From NCBI GenBank assembly GCA_951812925.1, contig OX638370.1, forward strand, positions 2,008,001 through 2,072,000: a DNA stretch of 64,000 nt, read 5' to 3'. The notes below the pieces were generated by a model. That model made no database searches and was not told where the DNA came from. It saw nothing but the letters and a program-made list of their open reading frames with translations. The stretch's first letter is position 1. Each line of letters starts with the position of its first letter. Position numbers and translations under genes: made by a program. Of this stretch, positions 38,901 through 46,362 are shown in pieces. The stretch comes from Calliopum simillimum. Taxonomy: Eukaryota; Arthropoda; Insecta; Diptera; Lauxaniidae.

Positions 38901-41089
38901 TGTTTTTCTATTATTCTACGTTTCACAATTCATCCCTAAGATACCTGCACCGGATGAATACTTACAGCAACAGCAGCAGCAACAACAATTGCGTTATCTT
39001 GTTTTACCCTGCGGTGGTAGTGAGGTCGATATCCGAATATTAAAACAACGAAAAACTGTTGGTAATGTCAGCGGTATCTATAGGCCAACCTATATTAAGC
39101 TACCAATAGTGCAGTCGGGTGAGCGGTATATTATGCGCATACTGCCCAGTAATGAAGATGAGGTGCTTCGCGCCAATAAAGTGGGGGTGAGTGCATTACA
39201 GAGGTCCGATAACTTTGCACAAAGTGAAATTATGTTTATGTTTCTTTTTTTTTCGCTATTATTTTCGATTGATTTTTTACTTTGTTAAAATTTTTGTATA
39301 CTACAAATTTCTTTATGCATTATGTACTTTTCAAACTCTGATATCGATTTTCAAGCGTACTCCTTTCTTCAAACAAACTTAAAGTACATATATACTTTAT
39401 TTGTTTATTATTCAAACTTCTTTATTCTTACTTTAGCTTTCAAATTTATAACTCATTTGCAAACATTCTATTTTTTGCTTTATTTTGAAATCATACTTCA
39501 TTTTTCGAACTTCATAACATGTAATTAGTTTTTAAGTCATACTTCTTTTTTTCATACTTCAATTTTCAAGCATCGCACTTCTTACTTCAATCTTCTCAGC
39601 TTATCCTTAATTTTAAAATCTAGATTCATACTTCATCTTGTAGTTTTCACTAAAGACTTAAAATTTTATTTAATTTTTCAAACTTAATAATTCATTTTTT
39701 AAACTTCATTTATCAATGCTTCACATACTTCATTTTTTTCACAATTTATCACAACGAGCCAGAAGTAATGTCATACACATATTATACCATTATAATCGGT
39801 TATTTGACCGATATCATTTTTTCATTGTAATATCATCAATTCCACACTACCATGTAATTTTTTCGTGAAAACAGAGATCAATTTTACTGATTTCTTACAA
39901 AATGTCAGTCAATCCATGGTATGATATTACTTTTGCGTCGTTGTAGGCTTACCCCATTTTCAAAATAAACGGCTCATATTCGAGTACAATTTTCATTTCG
40001 CTCATCACAATTCATTACACTTTGTAATTGTCAGTGAATATGCACATCTCTTTCTCACATAATAACCTTTGCCCTTTCTATAGCTTGCCGTAACTACTGT
40101 GCGCACTTTCACCCATCTACCCGAGCTGCCTGAGAATATCACAGTATTTGAAGTGCGTTCACGTTGTAAATCGTCAACAATTGCTTGGTATAGCGCACCG
40201 GAAATTCGCACAATGAGGTAAGAAAAACGACCAAATAGCGAACACCAGCGCGTGCATTTCCGTTTCCGCTTAGCCGTGTGGCACGCTCTCTTTCAAATGC
40301 AAATGCATAGAGCAGCGCATAGCAACCCATGTGAAAGCATAGCAACAAAGTAACGGAAGTCATTGCGTGTTGGTCAGTCGGTTAGTCGCTTAACCACATT
40401 TTGCTTAATAAAGCGTGAGCTCATTAATTAAACCAACAACCGTTCATATCGGTTAAATTTACTGATATTTTTTTTCTCTGTATATCTAATTTTTGTTGTG
40501 TATTTTTTCGCTTTTAACCTACTTACGCGTAATGCGAATTCAACCGAACTGAATTTTGTGGACTTTGTGGTTTGGTTTCCAACGAATTCACGTATCTGGA
40601 CTGCAGTTATTGCATTATTGTTTTCAACTTGCCGCATCGAAATCGAAGCTCTGTCGATTATACGAATTACTGCATGGATTTTGGAAAGCGATTTAAACAG
40701 CATCCGCTATTCTACTCCATTGAATGCACAGAAAAACGCCGTAGGTGAGTGTGTACTTCAATTTGAAACTTCAAAGCCACTGCTAATTGAGTTACCTATA
40801 CGCACAGTGTAATTTTCATGCAATGCCTAATTTACATATGTACAAATTGGCTTTTTGGCGATGAAAATCTAATAGAAATAGCTGACGATTGTATTTTTCC
40901 AGCCCACAGCCACTTGAAACTCATACCATCTTTAATCTTTCACCTGGTGAAAGTTATCTCATCTATGTCACGGCAAACCTTAGTGAACCAGATGGCAAAG
41001 CGTTGCCCTATCAATCGCTGAGGGTGAAGATGAGCCAACAATGTCACAATGAGCTTTACGACTCACGTGAACAGACAGCGTATTACTAA
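5698..41089 (+). CDS. nord: nord/NDNF-like secreted FN3 protein, 8 exons
   Basis: CDS joins 5698-5999, 37686-37771, 37894-38125, 38318-38496, 38562-38806, 38941-39186, 40084-40217 and 40903-41089: 1611 nt, 536 aa, in frame across every GT-AG junction. Exon 1 gives a signal peptide. The later exons give beta-rich fibronectin-III-like modules with a YFLDIFGVHTKRQ stretch and an ATTVRTFTHLPELPE-like linker typical of the neuron-derived neurotrophic factor (NDNF) family, of which Drosophila nord is the fly member. From family knowledge, NDNF proteins are secreted glycoproteins, and fly Nord modulates BMP/Dpp signalling and has a memory phenotype. The odd feature is the 31.7 kb first intron, which hosts a receptor gene on the opposite strand and many transposons. 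The ATG at 5698 is the first in frame; an alternative at 5758 sits just before the hydrophobic core. Family assignment is by motif recognition only. Confidence 0.78.
7373..7386. repeat. Target-site duplication, left (RTE-derived element)
   Basis: ATACAACCATGTTG occurs here and again at 8074-8087, directly flanking the element between them: a 14-bp exact duplication of the kind made by target-primed reverse transcription. Confidence 0.85.
7387..8073 (+). mobile_element. Internally deleted RTE-type LINE derivative (687 bp)
   Basis: This is a non-autonomous retroelement. It begins CCCCCTGCGGGTAAGGGGTC with the TGCCTGTCGTAAAAGGCGAC block. It then carries the start of an apurinic-type endonuclease (TRIGSWNVRTLNEPGK, a motif of RTE-like LINEs) at about 7940-8000, jumps to a short 3' end, and finishes with a (CATA)n tail at 8062-8073. 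Exact 14-bp duplications flank it. Most of the endonuclease and all of the reverse transcriptase are missing, so it would have depended on a partner element. Its moderate GC content contrasts with the AT-rich host. RTE assignment is from the motif and tail type; clade confidence is moderate. Confidence 0.8.
8451..9016. mobile_element. Foldback-like element with 9-bp target duplication
   Basis: The 566-bp unit starts TCCCGG and ends CCGGGA. It is filled with direct and inverted copies of a short motif, GGAAATAACGCCAGAA with variants. Flanking 9-mers AGTTGTGGC (8442-8450) and AGTTGTGAC (9017-9025) differ by one base. The related repeat near 25.6 kb has the same flanks joined without the insert, giving an empty site. 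Short repeated motifs in inverted arms plus 9-bp duplications are hallmarks of the FB/Foldback group, though Mutator-like elements also make 9-bp duplications. No ORF of its own is convincing. Confidence 0.7.
9230..9440. repeat. Dispersed repeat related to the 3290-3620 region
   Basis: A run containing GGGGCATGACACCACCCA, then GTGTTATTTGACA and GTGCCTTTTA, parallels 3300-3370 (GTGGCACCGCCCA, TGTTATTTGACTCAATGCC) and 3570-3620. It ends with a motif about CATCCAAATCGATCAAGTGG, as in old dipteran dispersed repeats. No coding content. Confidence 0.45.
9441..12680. other. Intronic sequence without recognised genes
   Basis: AT-rich with poly-A runs, a (GTTT)n patch near 10050, a (ATGT)n tract near 11590-11620 and a CAA/CAG-rich stretch near 12120-12150. 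Open frames here are low-complexity translations of these tracts. I see nothing functional. Confidence 0.6.
12681..13703. repeat. Minisatellite, ~57-bp half-units in ~114-bp units
   Basis: About 1 kb of tandem repeats. One half-unit reads around TTAGTATTTTTCACCTTTGG, then CAACATTTTGCGACTTTGTC; the other reads around TTAGCATTTTCCGATTTTGG, then CAACATTTTTCGACTTTTTG. The halves alternate to give a higher-order period near 114 bp with some dropped halves. Because the period is a multiple of three, long repetitive open frames arise by accident; I do not regard them as genes. Confidence 0.85.
13704..16063. other. Intronic sequence without recognised genes
   Basis: AT-rich, with a CAA/CAG/CGA triplet-rich patch at about 14140-14230 and poly-A tracts near 15230-15270. 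No gene, RNA or transposon was recognised. Confidence 0.6.
16064..17271 (+). mobile_element. Degenerate Tc1/mariner-type transposon
   Basis: Inverted ends are visible: CACGGTCAAAAAA at about 16068 and TTTTTTTGACCGTGAGTGTA at the right end, the latter carrying the TA expected for this superfamily. Between them lie broken transposase pieces. The middle encodes a VQDDSAPCHR-like stretch ending at about 16946. About 17080-17145 reads as KWPKLNPIEN, V, stop, then AILKRKVCQKKPN, the conserved C-terminal end of Tc1-like transposases with an in-frame stop. Upstream, about 16210-16440 resembles the DNA-binding region but in several frames. It is dead: multiple stops, frame changes and poly-A insertions. 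Confidence 0.75.
17515..17790 (+). repeat. Dispersed direct repeat, copy 1
   Basis: Shares ordered blocks with 19325-19620: CATCATCCC/CATCATCCCAGG, CATGAAGTC, CTCTGTGTGACC, GTATTTTGT, ATTTTACCTGGC, and CTTTCTAATGGTGTAT near the end. Copies differ by substitutions and small gaps. No coding potential; the class is unknown. Confidence 0.6.
19325..19620 (+). repeat. Dispersed direct repeat, copy 2
   Basis: Matches copy 1 at 17515-17790 in the same order and orientation, about 1.8 kb apart. This suggests either two insertions of one element family or an old local duplication. Confidence 0.6.
19829..20235 (-). CDS. IR exon 4 (TM3 and basic tail)
   Basis: Acceptor gaacacag. Encodes EAAIVLTTDHLQGPF, TM3, then the Lys/Arg-rich tail to a TAA at 19831-19829. 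AATAAA-like sequence overlaps and follows the stop, so the 3' UTR may be very short. Confidence 0.8.
19829..22244 (-). CDS. Ionotropic receptor (IR family), 4 exons, 745 aa
   Basis: Complement join 21351-22244, 20730-21291, 20299-20673, 19829-20235 (2238 nt, in frame). This is a membrane receptor of the insect chemosensory IR family, related to ionotropic glutamate receptors. It has a signal peptide at residues 1-19, a large extracellular N-terminal region, and a ligand-binding S1 region ending before TM1 (about 382-403, with WLCFILIILISWFFW). TM2 with the SNLISVF motif is at about 438-462, S2 follows, then TM3 (about 623-648, GPFAIFIVGIAFSLIFF). Introns are tiny (59, 56 and 63 bp). The C-terminal tail of about 95 residues is unusually long and Lys/Arg-rich, with coiled-coil character. 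It lies antisense inside the nord-like intron. Its N-terminal length and sequence suggest a divergent, probably gustatory IR; an Ir60a relationship is possible, but that rests only on memory of map position. Confidence 0.85.
20299..20673 (-). CDS. IR exon 3 (S2)
   Basis: Acceptor ttttaag; reads GLEEQRDWFENDDDMW and the rest of the S2 lobe. Ends CACTTCAAAG before gtaagt. Confidence 0.85.
20730..21291 (-). CDS. IR exon 2 (S1, TM1, pore, TM2)
   Basis: Acceptor ctcgcag; continues INQSCQHDNRG and covers the end of S1, TM1, the pore region and TM2. Ends CCATTTG before gttggt (phase 1), a less common but usable donor. The glycine codon is completed by exon 3. Confidence 0.82.
21351..22244 (-). CDS. 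IR exon 1
   Basis: ATG at 22244-22242 opens a hydrophobic signal peptide (MIPLICIIYACL). The exon encodes most of the extracellular N-terminal domain (298 codons) and ends GTTCAA before gtaagt (phase 0). Confidence 0.85.
22665..22830. repeat. Dispersed repeat, copy 1
   Basis: GAAGTGC, CATAAGCGCTTCCG, GTACTATTCTTTCTTTTTA, ATTGCAT and TCCTAG occur in the same order at about 35115-35240. The two copies diverge at the ends. A pol III B-box-like sequence on the minus strand lies just downstream in both places (about 22930 and 35290), so this may be a larger tRNA-related repeat. Confidence 0.5.
22997..23125. repeat. Hairpin, 44-bp near-perfect arms
   Basis: The arm at 22997-23040 (starting TGGGCGATTCC, ending CCTCGTAA) returns inverted at 23082-23125 with few mismatches, leaving a loop of about 40 bp. 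Probably a small MITE; ends and target duplication are not resolved. Confidence 0.65.
25555..25870 (-). repeat. Dispersed repeat with tRNA-like B box, copy B
   Basis: Inverted relative of the repeat at 7305-9060. On the minus strand it reads CGAATCCTAGTGTGGTCAGTT, T run, TTGAACTTTACAGTAAG, then GGTAAAATTTATTTT and TATTTTGGCTTGAAATTCTA. It lacks the RTE-derived and Foldback-like insertions of copy A, so it gives the pre-insertion arrangement. Confidence 0.6.
25857..27383. repeat. Rearranged inverted repeat, ~1.5 kb
   Basis: Ends 25861-25912 and 27330-27383 are reverse complements (GGGGCATTACATACCGTTTC and kin). Inner arms of roughly 235 bp at 26045-26280 and 26560-26790 are also inverted copies. 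A GGAGAAAAA...CTCTCCCGGCAA block near 25960-26030 recurs in direct orientation near 26790-26880, so the element is not a simple palindrome. Matching open frames on opposite strands are a by-product of the symmetry and resemble no known protein. Confidence 0.7.
27392..28784. repeat. 1.4-kb near-perfect palindrome
   Basis: Left arm starts TCACGGTGTGTCTTAACCCG at 27392 and the right arm ends as its near-exact complement at 28784. The axis is near 28088, in a short spacer (about 28080-28105). Arms are about 690 bp with scattered mismatches and one-base gaps. No protein is recognisable. It is a large hairpin-forming element, Foldback-like or derived from an inverted duplication. No clear target duplication was seen. 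Confidence 0.85.
28785..29493. other. AT-rich intronic sequence
   Basis: Nothing recognised apart from repeated AAAATTTTGGAAA-like runs near 29300-29410. It forms the left flank of the GC-rich kinase block. Confidence 0.5.
29494..29535. repeat. 42-bp inverted repeat, left
   Basis: Begins TTATACTAATTTTATG and ends TTTTTGCAAGAA. It is an exact reverse complement of 31757-31798. It ends on the GAA codon where integrase homology starts; an in-frame TAG sits just before the ATG at 29521. Confidence 0.95.
29521..30084 (+). pseudogene. Truncated Ty3/gypsy integrase C-terminus
   Basis: The open frame of 187 codons begins with an ATG lying inside the inverted repeat. Real homology starts at about residue 5 (ERANRTVKTMIAQ). 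It then matches the end of the integrase catalytic core and the C-terminal domain: WDENLPEISLAINTSKSEST, a GREPRLP motif, GELVLVRQHPL, and a GPY/F module (KYDGPYQVVGF) ending RRAHLSELKTYHGG. The HHCC zinc finger and the catalytic Asp/Asp residues are missing, so it cannot be an active integrase. The pattern fits Ty3/gypsy elements of insects. TAA at 30082-30084. GC-rich codon use like the kinase that follows and unlike host exons. Confidence 0.9.
30065..31711 (+). CDS. AGC protein kinase, MSK/JIL-1-like, in a retroelement
   Basis: Intronless, 548 aa. Start ATG 30065 has an ideal context (A at -3, G at +4) and overlaps the integrase end by 20 nt in another frame. The kinase domain is at about residues 96-365. 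All core residues are present: glycine loop GAGAFGSV (103-110), K128 in YALK, HRDIKSEN (222-229), DFG (242-244), activation-loop T263 in CGTPEYMAPE, D284, R343. An INWLQLL/PFRP segment matches the AGC tail. TMAERQVLEAVRSGPF and MHYAFQT point to the N-terminal kinase of MSK/JIL-1, which phosphorylates histone H3; the second kinase domain of that family is absent. Residues 1-92 and about 400-548 are Pro/Ser-rich and look disordered. Later possible starts are M54 and M93. Active catalysis is predicted; substrate and chromatin role are inference. Confidence 0.93.
   Translation: MAGSKSKTKTLNPPLAHSLPPNTNEVPLFSSTRITEETNFKLHKQPEQPKQTNMKRQRPCNPNQEMPAAVTHAGKPVAVVPPNNRGYERQVGMSDFRTAQLLGAGAFGSVFLAKKTNGRDIGRCYALKVVDKASLFESGEQTKLTMAERQVLEAVRSGPFLVQMHYAFQTPTKVYLVLDYARGGDLFGHLSETESLAEAHARFYLAEVVVAVQFLHGRNIAHRDIKSENILIDAKGHLLLSDFGLSAMTPMGAVPRFRKYCGTPEYMAPELRKISSRGYGLAVDWWAVGVLAYEMLAGTTPFTSTERISQIEVERRINKLRPSISDEGRDFVCQLLTTDPKKRLGNKERGAEVSRHRYLAEINWLQLLSQSLEPPFRPNTRHQHAVPLYETLRDSMALDAAAARARLCGYSYATSAGSINDPPGKPTTPKVSVISISDTSSEGLVSKAASREPSGAIPPSSPAPPHETARPKDSGARQPPCPATSEDGVLRLRTTSMASTVKRPTKEETQPDPLVGVDLVPFTKAEAEEIRQIIRTVVLSGEKRFHVQ
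31757..31798. repeat. 42-bp inverted repeat, right
   Basis: Exact reverse complement of 29494-29535. It is separated from the kinase stop by 45 bp of AT-rich sequence, which contains TAATTGTCAT (31727-31736), the complement of ATGACAATTA at 29487-29496 on the other side. Confidence 0.95.
33822..34073. repeat. Small foldback repeat (GTCTTG / CAAGAC arms)
   Basis: The left end is rich in GTCTTGGTTTTGGTCTTGGT and TTAAGACCGAGAC. The right end repeats AAGACCAAGACCAAGACC and GACAAAGACTTAATGAGCAA in inverted sense. The arms are built of 6-bp repeats, so this is a short hairpin MITE or paired microsatellites. Confidence 0.55.
34258..34522. mobile_element. MITE family, copy 1 (265 bp)
   Basis: Inverted ends of about 60 bp beginning AATTGAGGAGTGGCCGTACC. 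The interior contains TTACAAAATGTCACCCGTTTC and a GGTTATTTGACTGCC block. Nearly the same length and organisation as the copy at 52478-52743. No ORF. Target duplication not clear. Confidence 0.85.
35115..35260. repeat. Dispersed repeat, copy 2
   Basis: Same ordered blocks as 22665-22830 (AATAAGCGCTTCCG, CTATTCTTTCTTTTTA, TCCTAGG), followed by an A run. Its end near 35290 carries GGGTTCCAACCC, B-box-like. Confidence 0.5.
37686..37771 (+). CDS. nord: nord-like exon 2
   Basis: Acceptor ttttttcag, donor gtaagttt. Reads FLLILNYSTPLTINFSQNV, joining exon 1 in phase 2 and leaving phase 1. Confidence 0.72.
37894..38125 (+). CDS. nord: nord-like exon 3
   Basis: Acceptor tcgcccag, donor gtaagtc. Encodes NLSRSLKSDQRTVLFPCAL, GQYDVFLQAKHRG and KRQMIVKWDR, part of the conserved N-terminal beta domain of the family. 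Confidence 0.8.
38126..38260. repeat. (AATG)n microsatellite in nord-like intron 3
   Basis: Imperfect AATG/GAAT tandem tract immediately after the exon 3 donor. Confidence 0.85.
38318..38496 (+). CDS. nord: nord-like exon 4
   Basis: Acceptor attttcag, donor gtagga. Encodes KLDVHAVHYCLIINTKRSQ, then NFCTAVHEY and MDYIWLKPPERAKK. Paired cysteines suggest a disulfide-linked extracellular module. Confidence 0.8.
38562..38806 (+). CDS. nord: nord-like exon 5
   Basis: Acceptor actttaag, donor gtgagt. Encodes the FN3-like LLKGLTPNTSYFLDIFGVHT segment and LTFHMASTLVHFNRT, the most recognisable NDNF-family stretch here. Confidence 0.85.
38941..39186 (+). CDS. nord: nord-like exon 6
   Basis: Acceptor ccctaag, donor gtgagt after GTG GGG. 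Starts IPAPDEYL and a run of eight glutamines, then LRYLVLPCGGSEVDIRILKQ. The polyQ is in CAG/CAA codons and could vary in length. Confidence 0.8.
39751..39944. repeat. Diverged relative of the MITE family, copy 3
   Basis: In nord-like intron 6. Inner sequence matches copies 1 and 2 (AAGTAATGTCATA, CGGTTATTTGACCG, CTTACAAAATGTCA), but the outer ends read ACAACGA instead of AATTGAGGAGTGGCC. A subfamily member or degraded copy. Confidence 0.65.
40084..40217 (+). CDS. nord: nord-like exon 7
   Basis: Acceptor ttctatag, donor gtaaga. Encodes LAVTTVRTFTHLPELPENIT and the start of the last FN3 module (CKSSTIAWYSAPE). Confidence 0.82.
40903..41089 (+). CDS. nord: nord-like exon 8 (C-terminus)
   Basis: Acceptor tttttccag. 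Completes the FN3 module (HTIFNLSPGESYLIYVTANL) and ends QTAYY with TAA at 41087-41089. Confidence 0.85.
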
Positions 41090-41276
41090 GGTAGTGGGGA
41101 AGCCATGGCAGTAAAATGAAATTAAATAAAAAATTTCATTTGGCAGCACTTGTAAAAATACACTACACTATAAAAATATGAATTTGTGCAAAAACTTAAG
41201 CGCTAAAAAGACTTTATGATATAAAAAAACAGAAGAAATTTAAGTTAAGAAAATTAAAAGTGTTCATTATTGAAAG

Positions 41277-41282
41277 AATAAA
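41277..41282 (+). terminator. nord: Candidate poly(A) signal of the nord-like gene
   Basis: First AATAAA in a run (GAATAAATAATAACC) about 190 bp after the stop codon. Other AT-rich candidates exist nearby. Confidence 0.4.
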
Positions 41283-42749
41283 TAATAACCATATTTTAAG
41301 ATACATATACTTATGTATGTATGTATTTATTGAAACTGTTTGCCACTTATACGAACTTACGAATATGTATATGCGTAGGTTGAAGTTTAAATTTTAGTTA
41401 AAACAGGATAATTTGTGTGTGCTTAAAAGAAACAACAATTAACAATTCAATTCCATTTCAAGCGAACTGTGATAGTGGCAAAACCCTCCAATAGAAGTGC
41501 CTAAAAATATGCAATGTACGTTATTACATAAAGTGAAGCAGCCATAATTTATTGCATTTGATGACATACTTTTAGGCTGTTTAAAAAAATATCCACTATC
41601 AAGAGTTTTCTCTATGAAATGGCTGAATTGGTGAGTTTTTTGTTATTATTTAGTTTTTAATTTTAGTATAAAATTTTCATTGTTGATTTTCGATTTGTTA
41701 ATTTGTGCTTGCTTTAGTATGCGTGTGTAAATTTTTATAATAATTATTTTTTTTCTTTATATAGGTATGCATAAATTTTATATAATTTATTTAATAATTA
41801 ATGTAAGTATTTTCAGTAAATTAGTTAAACGTTTAGCTTAAGTACCTACGGCATAATAACTTTAAATTGATTTGCCTATGAATGTCTTAGTTTTAGTTTA
41901 TCCGCAACAAAAAAAAAAAAAAGTATGGCCAAACCAACAAATGACAATAAATTGTTCGATACTCTTAAATTTAAATGCTTATTCGTATACTTAATAAAAA
42001 AAATTAATTAATGTAATAATATATATTTCCACAAACTTACAATGTTGCAGCATAAAAACTTTGTGGAAAAAATTAAAACTCCATTTTGATGTTTAAAATG
42101 CAATAAACCAAAAACGCAAAAGTTGCATTAAGATACACAAAAGTTTGTTTTCTTTTGGGCAGAAATGAATCGCTTTCATGCATGCGACGACGTTTATTTT
42201 ACTCCCTGACTTTTGTAGTTTTTGGATTTTCTGCTTCGGCGACCTTTTCCAGTAGACTTTTGGTTCAATGCGGCCTCCACTTCCTAGCGGATTAAACGAT
42301 TTTACTTTTTATTTAACAGCGCAAACACTTTTTACTTATTTGTCAACACCACAACTTTAATGCACTGCAATCAAGCTAAAAGTGGTCCGAAACTCAAAAA
42401 ATATTTACTTACTTATGAAGCATCTGCTGGCGATAGTTCATGAAAAATGTGCTAATATCTACGACTATCTGGATGGTTCTGAAAAAACTCTTTAGATACA
42501 GGTTGTAAACTTTAAAGTAACGAAGTAAGGCGATAGAGGATGTCTGGACTTACAAAAAATTGTATGAATAGGATAATCTAAAACCATAATTTTCTGATAT
42601 GCTTTACAAAAAAAAACATGTCTTCCTTTATCCTAAGTTTTAGGGAAAACTTTTCAATGGAAAATTTGAAGCCAATTGTATGAGCTTTTTAATGGTGGAA
42701 CTGGTTTTTAAAGTTGAAAAGAATTTCGGAAAGTTTTGTGCCTTAAAAG

Positions 42750-43220
42750 TTGAAATTTTAATTTTTTTTTTACTTTGGCGGCCATTTTAGTATGAACTAA
42801 TAAGGGTGTATATTTTGGCCTGACCAAACATTAAATATCCTACACTGCAGTATTTTGAAAATTTTGCTTCTATAGGAGGTGCCACGTCCTTTTATTCGAG
42901 TTCACCCAAAGCTTGCATTAATAGTTCTTAGTGTCGGAGTGAAATTCGGTTGGATTATCTCAAAAAACGTTTTAATACAGCGTTTTGAAGTCTTTTCTTA
43001 CATGGGTGGTGCCACGTCCTCTTGTCCTCTTCTAGTTTAAGCTCAGAGTGTGCATTTATAGTCCTTAGTAATCGAGTGAAATTTAGTTGGATTATCTCAA
43101 AAAACACTTTCAGTATAGCATTTTGAAATGTATGCTTACGTATATATGGGAGGTGCCACGTCCTCTTGTTTGATTTTACCCAGTTTTTGCTTAGAGCTTG
43201 CATTTATAGTTTTTACTGTC
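42750..43220. repeat. TATGGGAGGTGCCACG-type dispersed repeat
   Basis: Degenerate tandem-like units of about 135 bp. Each has GGAGGTGCCACGTCC, then CTTGT, a T-rich part, GCATTTATAG, GTGAAATT and TTGGATTATCTCAAAAAAC. Related units occur near 44330-44470, 60880-61230 and 63690-64000. Confidence 0.7.
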
Positions 43221-43470
43221 TCACAGTGGTCAGAAAATCGTAAAAGCTGGCCAAAATTCTGAAAGTCGGTAATAAGGGGTTTTTGATGATGCTGATTACG
43301 AATCCGAAATCCATTTTTAAAAAAACAAAATGGCGGATCCACAATTGTGCACAAATAATGCTTAACCAAATATATTCTCACGAAAGTCGGTAATTTTAGG
43401 TTTGTGATGATGCTGATTACGAATCCGAAATCCATTTTCAAAAAAACACAAAATGGCGGATCCAAAATGG
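43200..43470. repeat. Direct duplication with AAAATGGCGGATCC motif
   Basis: GAAAGTCGGTAAT, TTGATGATGCTGATTACGAA, TCCGAAATCCATTTT and AAAATGGCGGATCCA occur twice about 120 bp apart, with a more diverged third and fourth unit to about 43720. The same motif appears inverted at about 19690-19760. Confidence 0.7.
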
Positions 43471-44329
43471 TGGACTAAAAACTGCTAAGCTGCATTTATT
43501 ACCACCAAAAACGGTACATTGGAGTTTCAGATGTTGCTTATAATGAATCTGAAACCTAGTTTACGAAATACAAAATGGCGGATCCAAAATGACGAACCGT
43601 TTAGTGCAAAACTACATTAATCAATAAGAAGAGAGTTATTGGGGTTTATGAGGTTGCTGATTGGAAATATGAAATTAATTTTTGTAACACAAACTGGCAC
43701 ATATAAAATTTCCGTCAAAATATGCTGAACAGCATCTTTATCTACGAAAGTTTTGTTTCTGGGATCAATTATTACGAAAATGAAATACGAAAGTCCTAAT
43801 ATCTTTTTCAGGGACACCTCGGGGCAGCTAATTTTTTTACAGGTTTGTAGAAAAATGTACTCTGAATAAGATGCATGTAGAAACTAGACGGATGGCCGTG
43901 GATGCTATAACATTTATCATATTAAAAACCACTTCAACAATTTTTTTGTGTATATATTTTCACGAAACAGTTGCCCATTTACATAAACTGTGAACGAGAT
44001 AAAACGCTTTGGATTTGAGAAACATATGAAACAAACATTCACTGAGAGACTCCACTTCGTTACATTGCAAAAAGATGAATAGAAGTTATTTTTTCCACTT
44101 GTTTACTGAGACGCTTTATATTAAAAAAAAATATGAAAAAATTCTTCGCAAGAATAGGTGAACTTCAAACTCAAACGAGAAGAGTTTTTTAGGCACAGAG
44201 GTCTTTTTGACCACTCAAACGATCAAAGTGGATAATATTCTACCATTACCAACAATTAAAAGTGAAAAACAACAACTTTATTTTTCGATTTTGACCAGCT
44301 TTTTTGATTTTCCGACCAGTGTGTGTCTT

Positions 44330-44840
44330 AGTAAAATTTAGTTTGATTATCTCAAAGAAACAATTTCAGTATAGCGTGTTGAAGCTTTTCTGTATATGGT
44401 AGATGCTATGCCCACTTGTCCGAACTCGCCGAGTTTTGCTTAGAGCTTGCGCTAATAATTCGTAGTATTTATGTGTATTTTGGTTGAATTGTCGTGCAAA
44501 ATACCCATAAAGTTGCATTTTGAATATATTTTTTGTATGGGCGGTAGGCGTGACCGTTAACCGATTTCGCTAATTTTCAATTCCACGAGCTAGCTTTGAC
44601 GACGGAGGCAGTGTACCAAATTTCATTGAATCATCTTGCTCAGTTTTCTCGTAAAAAATATTTCCACGCACATCCAGCCACCCAGCCAGCCATCCAGACA
44701 GACGGACATGGCTATATCAAATCAGAAGGTGACACTGATCAAGAACATACATCTACACTTTTCTAAAGCTGCCGCGCCTCCTTCTCTGCGTTACAAACGG
44801 AAGGACAAAGTGAATATACCCTGGGTGTAAAAAGGTCCTA
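44330..44840. repeat. Dispersed repeat 3' module
   Basis: Repeat units as at 42750 lead into a distinct end: CCAGCCAGCCATCCAGACAG, GACGGACATGGCTATATC and GAATATACCCTGGGTGTAAA. This end is familiar from many old dipteran dispersed elements; the class is uncertain. Confidence 0.55.
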
Positions 44841-46084
44841 TTCACATACCTTTTTATAATGTTTTTGTTATATTTCTCGTTAAATTTTCTTTAATTTGAG
44901 AACACGTCATATAATTTTTTTGATTTGAGAATCGTTTTGCAAATTTACTTTTTTGAAAAACGTCAGTGACAAAATAATTCCGCTCCTAAATTTTAAAAAT
45001 CCTTTCGAAATTAACTTAATCTTTTCACTTAAAGTGTTCGACTAAATTAAAGGAATTTTAACGAAGATTCCAAAGAAAATTATAAAAGTCTATGTTAATT
45101 GGACTTTTTTCATATTGAAATGGCCACAAAAATAATTGTCCAAAATTCTTTTAATCCCATAAAGCAATTCCACATTTAGAAAGCTTATATAGCTGGTTAA
45201 AAGTTTCCTTCGGAAAAGTCTTCTCTAGAACGTTGGGTTGAAGAAGCAAGAAATTTTTTTCTGTAAAATATGTCAGAAAATTAGGTTTTTTTTTTTCGCT
45301 TAAACTCCTCAGTGGTACAGTTTAGCTACAATTTTTTATTAGGCTAGGCCTCCTGTATCACCTCCAAGAAGCTTCGTAACTTTTTGCTTCACATTGCCGT
45401 ATAGCGTAAGAATCATCTCAATGGATCTGGTGGTTCCTTTTCTTATATATCTTTTTTCGGTTTTGTTACTGTATAGACATTATTCGAAAGTATTTGAAAT
45501 TTATAATAAAAAATTTTCTATTCTCCAAAGATTCTAGTTTTTTAATTTGATAAACAAATAATTTCAATACTGACAAAATACTTCTAGCTCTTAATTTACC
45601 TCTCGTATGTTCTTCTAAAAATACTCGTATTAAATTATTTGTTTTCGTTTTATTTTTGGAAATATTCAGCAAAATAACAAAAATTCAGTCTATAGGACAC
45701 CACTTATTAAACAAACTGGCTGGTAGTAGCAACAAAAACAACAAAAACAACAAAACAAACTGCAAACAGTAATAAATCTAAAATAAATTGCAAAATACCA
45801 ATACATAAAAAATACACACATACCTGCATGTAAATATGTATGTATGTGCATGTGTGTAGGTGGTCATGGGTAGGCACGGATAGCAAAATGTAATAAAATG
45901 TCGATGCGTCAAAATTTAAATGTTAAACATTAAAATTTGCACATGCAAACAAAATCATTACAACAAACACATGCCGCATTGATGTGCAAGTGTCAAATGA
46001 CATATCCTAATTTACATTGGTAACAAATGTGAGCACTGAAAGAAAATACATTTCAATTTGCATAGTCGTTAAAATAAAAACATG

Positions 46085-46155
46085 TAAGATTGAACCCATG
46101 ACTCTCGCGGTATTAGGCGACGCTCTAACCAGTCGAGTTAATGCGACGGTTGGCC
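46085..46155 (-). other. tRNA-Ile-like sequence, probably derived
   Basis: On the minus strand: GACTGGTTAGAGCGTCG (A-box region), CCTAATACCGCGAGAG (resembling the anticodon arm of tRNA-Ile AAT) and GGGTTCAATCTTA (B box). The D arm and T arm look plausible, but the acceptor stem is not clearly paired. I therefore call it a tRNA pseudogene or tRNA-derived SINE head. Confidence 0.45.
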
Positions 46156-46362
46156 ATCAGATGCTTACGTCAGTTTTGTATTTGTTTTTTTCTTGATATA
46201 TCTTCCTACTAACCAAAAAAATTACATTCCACATTCCTCTTTACAGCCATTCCAAAAACTCAAACGAAACGTTTTCTTATTTTCCCCAAGTGTTTCTAAG
46301 TGTATGGATTATATCCTTACACATGTTTATCAGCCATTACATTTTGAATGAATGTAAAGGTA

